Below are positions 1-6,965 of a stretch of 6,965 nucleotides of DNA, one piece after another; position 1 is the stretch's first letter; every line of letters begins with the position of its first letter. The position numbers and the translations under genes are program-made. Below the pieces are notes generated by a model. The model saw only the letters and a list, made by a program, of their open reading frames with translations, was not told where the DNA came from and made no database searches. The stretch lies in contig DNBN01000302.1 in the NCBI GenBank assembly GCA_003491845.1, positions 1 through 6,965 of the forward strand, in the 5' to 3' direction. The stretch comes from Porticoccaceae bacterium. GTDB lineage: Bacteria > Pseudomonadota > Gammaproteobacteria > Pseudomonadales > Porticoccaceae.

Positions 1-158
1 AAGCTATTTTACATGCTAACCAAAGGGTGGAATCCTGGCTAGCGCAGGCGGAAAATTTGATACCCAATATTCCGTATCAGCTACAGCCGGTCACTAAAAG
101 ACTGATATTTTCAGTTAAGCCACCCAAAACTCAGCAACATCAAGAACAATCAGCTTAG
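1..158 (+). CDS. C-terminal fragment of an upstream operon gene, possibly geranylgeranyl diphosphate synthase (CrtE)
   Basis: An open frame enters from the left edge (codons from base 3) and stops at TAG 156-158, giving 51 visible residues. It starts AILHANQRVESWLAQAENL and ends in a polar Gln-rich tail. No catalytic motif is visible because only the end of the protein is present. The pattern of an amphipathic helix with a Leu-Ala-x-Ala-Glu stretch, a Pro-containing turn, then a Lys-Arg-hydrophobic helix resembles the last helices of trans-isoprenyl diphosphate synthases such as CrtE. It does not resemble the end of a CrtI phytoene desaturase, which normally carries a Gly-rich HPG-type motif close to the C-terminus. 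The stop lies 10 bases before crtB, so it is very probably in the same operon. The assignment to CrtE rests on weak similarity and context; another small operon protein is possible. Confidence 0.5.
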   Translation, partial: AILHANQRVESWLAQAENLIPNIPYQLQPVTKRLIFSVKPPKTQQHQEQSA

Positions 159-168
159 AAGATTATTT

Positions 169-1059
169 ATGGAAAACCCGCAGTCCCGACAGGTGCTCGC
201 GCGGCATGGCAAATCTTTTTATTGGGCAAGCTTTTTTCTAGGCTCTCGCTTAGCCAATAATGCTGCCCGACTCTATGAATTCTGCCGCTTTGTCGATGAT
301 TTGGCTGATGGCGATCTGCCAAACAGGCAAGAATCATTAGAAGACATACGCCAGAGCTTAGATACCGGTGAAGACTCTACCATTGAGGAATTATCAAAAT
401 TTCTTGATCTTGCTAAGGAATGCCGTATTCCACTTACTGCAGCAAGAGAATTACTGGACGGTATGCTATTGGACCAGCAGCCGACAGAGGTTAAAAATGA
501 ACAGCAGCTGCTACGTTACTGTCACGCTGTCGCCGGTACTGTAGGTCTAATGATGTGCCAAGTGTTAGAGTGTAAAACCGCTAGAGCCAAGAGCTTTGCC
601 ATTGATCTAGGTATTGCAATGCAGCTGACGAATATCGCTAGAGACGTTCTGGAAGATGCTAAGATGGGACGTCGTTATCTGCCTTCGGTCTGGTTTAGTG
701 AAGATATTGCAATTGAAGACATGGCCTTGGGGAAAACCAGTAGCCATAAGCCCGTCGCAGATGCTATCGATCGTTTGCTGGTCATGTCCGAGGCTTATTA
801 TAATAGCGCTTTGATTGGTATTAGATTACTGCCTTTTCGATCAAGGTTATCCATTGCCATTGCCCTTCGTGTGTATCGTCAAATTGGTTGGGTTCTTCAG
901 CGCAAAAAGATCACTTGGTGGGAAGGTCGTGTAATGGTAGCCGCCCCGGAAAAAATTATGCTCTCTTTGAGAAGTTTTTCTGAACTGTTACCGCTAACCG
1001 TACCAAGTCATAATGCTGAGCTTCACAAAAACTTAAAGGGTTTATCCGGTGTCCAGTAA
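169..1059 (+). CDS. crtB: Phytoene synthase
   Basis: CrtB condenses two geranylgeranyl diphosphates head to head, through prephytoene diphosphate, to phytoene, the first committed carotenoid. The 296-residue length is normal for the family. Both aspartate-rich Mg-diphosphate sites are present: DDLAD at residues 43-47, and NIARDVLED at 155-163 (D159, D163) followed by GRRYLP at 167-172. The YCHAVAGTVG segment at 117-126 is the usual conserved helix facing the active site, and the N-terminal SFYWASFFL (16-24) also fits squalene/phytoene synthases. The ATG at 169 has a weak AGAAG (157-161) at the right distance and lies 10 bases after the preceding stop, so no separate promoter is expected. Its last 11 bases overlap crtY. 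Squalene or diapophytoene synthase is the only alternative, and the neighbouring crtY and blh argue for phytoene synthase. Confidence 0.95.
   Translation: MENPQSRQVLARHGKSFYWASFFLGSRLANNAARLYEFCRFVDDLADGDLPNRQESLEDIRQSLDTGEDSTIEELSKFLDLAKECRIPLTAARELLDGMLLDQQPTEVKNEQQLLRYCHAVAGTVGLMMCQVLECKTARAKSFAIDLGIAMQLTNIARDVLEDAKMGRRYLPSVWFSEDIAIEDMALGKTSSHKPVADAIDRLLVMSEAYYNSALIGIRLLPFRSRLSIAIALRVYRQIGWVLQRKKITWWEGRVMVAAPEKIMLSLRSFSELLPLTVPSHNAELHKNLKGLSGVQ
1035..1040 (+). promoter_or_regulatory. Ribosome binding site that fixes the GTG start of crtY
   Basis: AAAGGG lies inside the end of crtB, 8 bases before the GTG at 1049. No in-frame ATG stands nearby, and the dinucleotide-binding motif of CrtY begins about 13 residues after this GTG, so the GTG is the supported start. 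Confidence 0.7.
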
Positions 1060-2170
1060 CAATGTAATTAACCTTGATTTAGCAATTATTGGTGGCGGCA
1101 ATGCAGGTATTACCTTAGCCAAAAAACTAGCCGAACAAAAAAATAACTTAGTTACTACTGTTTTCGAACCTAAAACACCACAGCAACGAAACTGCTGTTG
1201 GAGTCTATGGGCAACACCAGATCAGCAAGCAGAATTAAAACACTGCGTACTTGGTAGCTGGTACAAATGGCGATTAGTGAGTGGTGAGGAGGACGTATTA
1301 CTTACCAGTAAACATTTTAGTTACCTTTGCCTCAGTTCTGCTGACTATCTACAGCATTCTGAGGACAGTTTAGAGGGCTGCATAGATATAAAACGAAGCC
1401 CTGTAGATAACTTGACGGGACAGCATGATTTTATCTCACAGGGTCAAAGCTATAGAGCTGAACACATTTTTGACAGCCGACCTTTCGAAGAATCTACACA
1501 TGGATTAAAACAGCATTTCTTAGGCTGGGAAATTCGCACCAAGCAGCCTATGCCGGACACTACTGTTGCCACTTTAATGGATTTTCGCGTTGATCAATCA
1601 AGAGGACTGCATTTTATTTATGCGCTCCCCTTCTCAAACCATCATCTCTTTGTAGAATCCACCATGATTTCACGTCAGTTGGAAGACAAAGATTGGTATC
1701 GGCAGGCGATTAGTGAATGGCTATGTAACCAGGGCATTGAAGTAGAAGAGCTGATCCGAGAAGAAATTGGCGTTATACCAATGGAGGACGTCACAAAAGC
1801 ATCATCAAACGAATCTAAAATTGGCGCGGCTGGTGGTGCTGTTCGCTTATCTTCAGGCTATGCTTTTAGCGCGATTCAAATCCAGATGGCGACGTTAGCC
1901 AAAGGCATATCGAAGGGTGATTTTGTGATACCACAAACGACATCTGGTTTTTTAAACACCATGGATAATATTTTTAATGGCGTTCTTCTATCAAAGCCGA
2001 ATTTAGCACCAAAGATTTTTCTTCAGACCGCTAAGCCACTTAATGGTGACCAATTTGCTCACTTTATGCTTGGATCAGCTGGCTTTTTTGAGTGGCTTAA
2101 AGTGATATTTTCCATGCCGAAAGTGCCCTTTATCAAACAGGCTTGGAAACAGGTATTCAAGCATGACTAA
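1049..2170 (+). CDS. crtY: Lycopene beta-cyclase (CrtY family)
   Basis: This flavoprotein would cyclise both ends of lycopene to beta-ionone rings, giving beta-carotene for the next enzyme, Blh. The 373 residues show the family plan. There is an N-terminal FAD-binding GGGNAG at 15-20 with E40 at the end of the second beta strand, FDSRP at 141-145, QHFLGWEI at 155-162, and LMDFRVDQ at 176-183. YALPFS at 191-196 leads to E203-S-T. EEIGVIPM at 238-245 carries the acidic residues linked to cyclase activity, and GGAVRLSSGYAF at 262-273 is the conserved flavin-side loop. The C-terminal FSMPKVPFI (354-362) is the typical membrane-associating end. The start is GTG, overlapping crtB by 11 bases; the end overlaps blh by 8. 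The sequence is divergent from enterobacterial CrtY: the usual HTWSFH-type segment is replaced by CCWSLW at 49-54. The product could in principle be a different ring type, but blh directly downstream favours beta-carotene. Confidence 0.93.
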   Translation: MSSNNVINLDLAIIGGGNAGITLAKKLAEQKNNLVTTVFEPKTPQQRNCCWSLWATPDQQAELKHCVLGSWYKWRLVSGEEDVLLTSKHFSYLCLSSADYLQHSEDSLEGCIDIKRSPVDNLTGQHDFISQGQSYRAEHIFDSRPFEESTHGLKQHFLGWEIRTKQPMPDTTVATLMDFRVDQSRGLHFIYALPFSNHHLFVESTMISRQLEDKDWYRQAISEWLCNQGIEVEELIREEIGVIPMEDVTKASSNESKIGAAGGAVRLSSGYAFSAIQIQMATLAKGISKGDFVIPQTTSGFLNTMDNIFNGVLLSKPNLAPKIFLQTAKPLNGDQFAHFMLGSAGFFEWLKVIFSMPKVPFIKQAWKQVFKHD

Positions 2171-2975
2171 TATTGACATTATTGCGATTATGGCAGTGTT
2201 ATTGATTGGTGTTCCCCATGGTGGGTTGGATGGCGCGGTAGCACGGCGTGTCGGCTGGCCCGCAACATCATTAGCCTGGATATGGTTTAACCTTTGCTAT
2301 GTGATAATCGCTACACTGGTTGCCGGTTTTTGGTGGCTTTTTCCTACTGCTAGTTTAGGTTTGTTCTTGGTAATTTCAGCGCTGCATTTTGGCGTAAGTG
2401 ATGTGCGTCAGACAATGGAAACTAGCAAACATAATTGGCTGCCGATACTCGCGCACGGAGGACTAGTTCCCGTTGCCATTCCAAGTTTTCAGCCGGAAGG
2501 TGCCTCCGCTATATTTAAATTGTTAGTTGGAAATGAAGGCGCCAATAGGCTCATGGGGATTATTGACGTTGCTTTTTACTGCTATTTATTGATAGTGTGC
2601 GCTTACATTTTATTTTCTTTAAAACATAAAAGATGGCAAACCCATGCTAGCAACCTTGTTTTTTTATTAGTTTGCGCCTTATGGCTGAGCCCCTTGGTAA
2701 GCTTTTCACTCTATTTTTGTTTTTGGCATAGTCGCGTTCATATGCTGCGTATCTGGAATGCCTTGCCCGTTAATGAGCGGTTCCGAAGTGGTATAGAAGC
2801 TGTGATGTATAGTTTTTTCGCTTGGTGTGCTGGGGCTGTTATATTGTGGTACTTCCCAAGCGCCATTGAAAGTGCTCTTGTACAACTTACATTTATTGGT
2901 CTAGCGGCTTTAACGGTACCTCACATGATCTTAGTAGACTTTGTTGATTCTAAAATCCACCGGCTAATATCGTGA
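2163..2975 (+). CDS. blh: Brp/Blh-family beta-carotene 15,15'-dioxygenase
   Basis: Blh is an integral membrane, iron-dependent oxygenase that cleaves beta-carotene centrally into two all-trans retinals, the chromophore of proteorhodopsin-type pumps. The 270 residues are mostly hydrophobic, with likely membrane segments near residues 3-16, 38-58, 62-76, 132-152, 162-184, 212-230 and 238-257. The family histidines expected to hold iron are visible: H19 in GVPHGGLDG, H75 in ALHFGVSD, H189 and H193 in FWHSRVH, and H254 in TVPHMILVD. An AGGT (2151-2154) sits 8 bases before the ATG, inside the end of crtY. The gene overlaps crtY by 8 bases and idi by 4 (GTGA). Its presence is the strongest sign that the organism makes retinal and therefore should have a rhodopsin gene, which is not in this window. 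Confidence 0.95.
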   Translation: MTNIDIIAIMAVLLIGVPHGGLDGAVARRVGWPATSLAWIWFNLCYVIIATLVAGFWWLFPTASLGLFLVISALHFGVSDVRQTMETSKHNWLPILAHGGLVPVAIPSFQPEGASAIFKLLVGNEGANRLMGIIDVAFYCYLLIVCAYILFSLKHKRWQTHASNLVFLLVCALWLSPLVSFSLYFCFWHSRVHMLRIWNALPVNERFRSGIEAVMYSFFAWCAGAVILWYFPSAIESALVQLTFIGLAALTVPHMILVDFVDSKIHRLIS

Positions 2976-4006
2976 GTAATATAACCGATCGTAAAGCCGA
3001 CCATATTCAACTAGCTTTGGCGAAAGAGCATCAGGGTATCGCTATCTCTGGTTTTGATCGAGTACAGTTTGAACACAATCCCATACCAGAGATGGCACTG
3101 CATGATACAAATCTTAGTACTGAATTTTTAGGCCATGCGTTAAATGCGCCCATTATTATCGGTGCCATGACCGGAGGTTGCGATAATGGCGATTTAATCA
3201 ACCAACATCTGGCAGAAGCTGCAGAGCAATCCAAAGTTGTTTTAGCTCTCGGGTCCCAGCGCGCTGCGCTGGAGTTGGGCCTTGCACAAAATGTTAGAAG
3301 GTGGGCACCTAAGGCAGTGATCTTGGGTAATTTGGGCGCTACTCAACTACAACAGCAAGGTGCTGAGCTAGCACGAAGAGCTGTGGAGAGTGTTGAGGCT
3401 AATGCATTAGTGATTCATTTAAATCCTTTACAAGAACTCATTCAGCCAAAGGGGGATCGGGATTGGAATCAGGTACTTGATGCTATTCACCAATGCTGCT
3501 CGACATTGTCACAACCAATTATTGTCAAGGAAGTGGGATCAGGAATCGGACCAACTTCCGCCAAGAAATTGATCGACGCTGGGGTCAGCTGGATAGAGGT
3601 TGCTGGTAGAGGAGGAACCAGCTGGGCAAGTATAGAAATGGCAAGAAATCACTCAACTCATGAACAAATGATCGCTCAGCCCTTTCTTGATTGGGGAATG
3701 GACACTGTAACCTTATTGCCACAACTTGCCAGGTTGTCAGAAGAACCCTATTTAATAGGTTCCGGAGGTGTCAGGCATGGATTAGACATTGCTCGCTGTA
3801 TTCGTTTAGGAGCTCCAATGAGTGCTCTGGCACAACCATTTTTAAAACCTGCTTTACATTCTACTGAAGCAGTCATCGAAACATTGTCGATACTCTCAGA
3901 ACAGTTGCGTTGGACAATGTTTTTAACTGGCTGTAAAAATCTCCAACAACTGGCAAAAGCGCCTCTATGCAGTAACCAATACGGCTGTGAAAAAACGACT
4001 ATTTAA
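2972..4006 (+). CDS. fni: Type 2 isopentenyl diphosphate delta-isomerase (FMN-dependent)
   Basis: The enzyme interconverts IPP and DMAPP using reduced FMN and Mg, supplying both C5 units for GGPP. It is a cytoplasmic TIM barrel of 344 residues, the usual size. Family motifs appear in order: RKADH at 7-11, MTGG at 66-69 (FMN site), GSQR at 94-97, HLNPLQELIQPKGDRDW at 149-165 (substrate and Mg site, including Q154 and E155), VKEVGSGI at 185-192, AGRGGTSWASIE at 211-222, and GSGGVRHGLDIARCIRLGA at 263-281 (FMN phosphate loop). The start is GTG at 2972, overlapping the blh stop in GTGA. No good Shine-Dalgarno precedes it, so translation is probably coupled to blh. The RKxDH motif close to the N-terminus supports this start. 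It is the last gene of the carotenoid operon in view. It is unrelated to the Nudix-type Idi1; the symbols idi2 or fni both apply. Confidence 0.95.
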   Translation: MSNITDRKADHIQLALAKEHQGIAISGFDRVQFEHNPIPEMALHDTNLSTEFLGHALNAPIIIGAMTGGCDNGDLINQHLAEAAEQSKVVLALGSQRAALELGLAQNVRRWAPKAVILGNLGATQLQQQGAELARRAVESVEANALVIHLNPLQELIQPKGDRDWNQVLDAIHQCCSTLSQPIIVKEVGSGIGPTSAKKLIDAGVSWIEVAGRGGTSWASIEMARNHSTHEQMIAQPFLDWGMDTVTLLPQLARLSEEPYLIGSGGVRHGLDIARCIRLGAPMSALAQPFLKPALHSTEAVIETLSILSEQLRWTMFLTGCKNLQQLAKAPLCSNQYGCEKTTI

Positions 4007-4108
4007 TTCGCTAATTAGCCTCAAGGTTTTTAGTAAAAATAACCGCGATCGCCAGAATCACTGATAACAAAAATAAATAACAACGATTGAATAAAACTAC
4101 TAGACCAA

Positions 4109-4261
4109 TACCAAATCTTCGTCATAAACTACGCACAGAAAGCAGTTATAATACAAGTACAACTAAGCCATTAAAATTATAAAATAATTAGCATGTTAAT
4201 GCAAGTCATTATCATTTGCATTTAGAGTAATAAGTAACGGTACCAAAAAATAGATACCAAA
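4109..4261 (+). repeat. Three direct copies of TACCAAA upstream of katG
   Basis: TACCAAA occurs at 4109-4115, 4241-4247 and 4255-4261; the first and third copies extend to ATACCAAAT (4108-4116 and 4254-4262). The last two are 14 bases apart and are each followed by ATAG. In AT-rich DNA this could be chance, but two of the copies lie just upstream of the likely katG -10 element, where an activator would bind. Confidence 0.35.
4198..4222. promoter_or_regulatory. Fur-box-like palindrome upstream of katG
   Basis: Perfect 7-base arms AATGCAA (4198-4204) and TTGCATT (4216-4222) flank an 11-base centre containing ATTATCA. Read on the minus strand, the central 19 bases (4201-4219) are GCAAATGATAATGACTTGC, which match the classical enterobacterial Fur box GATAATGATAATCATTATC at 13 of 19 positions by my alignment. 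Fur is the ferrous-iron repressor of gammaproteobacteria; KatG is a haem enzyme, so iron control would make sense. The position, about 58-82 bases before the putative -10 at 4280, is upstream of the usual repression zone, so an activating role, another promoter, or a different regulator is possible. Confidence 0.4.
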
Positions 4262-4264
4262 TAG
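4250..4264 (+). promoter_or_regulatory. OxyR-like half operator before katG
   Basis: ATAGATACCAAATAG matches 8 of the 10 fixed positions of the OxyR half-operator pattern ATAG-N-T-NNN-A-N-CTAT. The second half operator expected 7 bases away is not convincing on either side. OxyR, the peroxide-sensing LysR-type activator, commonly drives katG in gammaproteobacteria and binds at or just upstream of a weak -35, which is where this site falls relative to the -10 at 4280. A single half site in AT-rich DNA is weak evidence. Confidence 0.35.
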
Positions 4265-4271
4265 TCAATAG

Positions 4272-6452
<2,181 letters not shown>

Positions 6453-6474
6453 ACTAAGCTGAGCTGCAAAACCG

Positions 6475-6506
6475 AAGGGCCTGATTGTTATCAGGTCCTT
6501 TTTTTT
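6475..6506 (+). terminator. Rho-independent terminator of katG
   Basis: An 11-pair stem with one G-U pair joins 6475-6485 to 6490-6500 around a TGTT loop, and a run of eight T (6499-6506) follows. It begins 22 bases after the katG stop. On the minus strand the downstream T run is poor, so it mainly serves katG, although it stands between two convergent genes. Confidence 0.92.
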
Positions 6507-6523
6507 ACGAGCGCGCCACGCCG

Positions 6524-6965
6524 TTAAGATTTACCTTTCATCCACCTCAGCCACCCAATAATTTCATTAGCAACGCCTCTCTGGTATTCGCTATAGGATT
6601 GTTCATCATCAATGAATTTATTAAAAACGTCATAAAGGCTTTTAATTGTGTCCTCAGAAGAATCTGAAAATCTCTTTATTTGAAAATTACTAATGTTGTC
6701 ATCTATCGCTTTGCCAAGTTTATCTCCACACAGACTAAACAGAGATTTTTTTATATGACGCATAGGGGAGTAATTTTCTCCATCGCAATAAATATCATTC
6801 AACGTCGCCAAGGAGATCATTGATAGATTGGGTAAAAACATGGGGTTAACCGCATGTCCGCTGGCATATTCTGAGATCTCATATGATCTTCCAGTGAGTG
6901 AGTAAATTTGCAGCTTTCCTTGCAAATAAACAGAGTCATTCACCGGGTAGTTGTCCCAAAGAAAT
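6524..6965 (-). CDS. Hypothetical protein, incomplete at the right edge
   Basis: The minus-strand frame ends at TAA (6524-6526) and stays open to the window edge, showing 146 residues. A GTG at 6943 could be read as a start, but it has no ribosome binding site. The codons before it continue as FLWDNYP, so the true start is probably outside the window. I do not recognise the family. The visible part looks soluble and mixed alpha/beta, with no signal peptide, membrane segment or metal motif that stands out. It includes KLQIYSLTGRSYEIS, a helical RHIKKSLFSLCGDKLGKAI stretch, an acidic DSSEDTIKSLYDVFNKFIDD stretch and a basic end EIIGWLRWMKGKS. It is convergent to katG, and G+C is about 37% by hand count over 6541-6900, against about 50% in a sampled line of katG. 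That contrast hints at accessory or acquired DNA. The long frame and regular protein composition support a real gene. Confidence 0.65.
   Translation of the reverse strand, partial: FLWDNYPVNDSVYLQGKLQIYSLTGRSYEISEYASGHAVNPMFLPNLSMISLATLNDIYCDGENYSPMRHIKKSLFSLCGDKLGKAIDDNISNFQIKRFSDSSEDTIKSLYDVFNKFIDDEQSYSEYQRGVANEIIGWLRWMKGKS

Noticed and set aside
4010..4031. Palindrome GCTAATTAGC plus T run as a terminator for idi
   Set aside because: A real hairpin would have only about three base pairs, and the T run is separated from it by several bases.
4045..4052. GCGATCGC octamer, also at 6131-6138, identical to the cyanobacterial HIP1 element
   Set aside because: Only two copies in about 7 kb, one of them inside katG coding sequence; HIP1-bearing genomes usually show many more, and the gene content is not cyanobacterial.
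4147..4152. Perfect TATAAT hexamer as the main katG promoter
   Set aside because: No recognisable -35 or extended -10 bases accompany it, and such hexamers are expected by chance in this very AT-rich stretch.
4193..4225. Ten-codon ATG reading frame in the katG leader as a possible regulatory peptide
   Set aside because: It has no ribosome binding site and lies upstream of the likely promoter; its sequence is explained by the Fur-like palindrome it spans.
6485..6667. Plus-strand open frame of 60 codons after katG
   Set aside because: It begins inside the terminator hairpin and overlaps the longer, better supported minus-strand gene.

Overview
The window looks like chromosome from a marine-type gammaproteobacterium carrying a rhodopsin/retinal photosystem (SAR92/OM60-like lineages come to mind). 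This rests on gene content and protein style, not on any marker gene in the window. Its main block is a plus-strand carotenoid-to-retinal operon. The second block is a catalase-peroxidase gene with its own promoter region and terminator. The right edge holds one unidentified minus-strand gene.

Left block (1-4006, all plus). A 51-codon C-terminal fragment, possibly geranylgeranyl diphosphate synthase (crtE), ends 10 bases before crtB (phytoene synthase). Then follow crtY (lycopene beta-cyclase), blh (Brp/Blh-type beta-carotene 15,15'-dioxygenase) and a type 2, FMN-dependent isopentenyl diphosphate isomerase (idi/fni). The four complete genes overlap by 11, 8 and 4 bases, so they are almost certainly one transcript with coupled translation. 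Idi balances IPP and DMAPP, CrtE would make GGPP, CrtB joins two GGPP into phytoene, a desaturase (CrtI, not visible) would make lycopene, CrtY makes beta-carotene and Blh cleaves it to retinal. Retinal is the chromophore of a microbial rhodopsin; no rhodopsin gene and no crtI lie in this window, so they are expected upstream or elsewhere.

Middle (4007-4313). An AT-rich, roughly 300-base noncoding region holds the apparent control region of katG: a Fur-box-like palindrome, an OxyR-like half operator, an extended -10 element, an inverted repeat overlapping that -10, and short TACCAAA repeats. No convincing terminator follows idi.

Right (4314-6965). katG encodes a full-length 712-residue bifunctional catalase-peroxidase with all catalytic and cross-link residues present. 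Its true start is an ATG at 4314, set by a strong Shine-Dalgarno. A strong intrinsic terminator (6475-6506) closes it. A convergent minus-strand gene of unknown function enters from the right edge and stops 17 bases beyond the terminator. It is clearly more AT-rich than katG.

I found no tRNA, rRNA, CRISPR array, insertion sequence or attachment site. Nothing here is clearly a new biological system; the points most worth a second look are the layered katG promoter and the unidentified right-edge gene.
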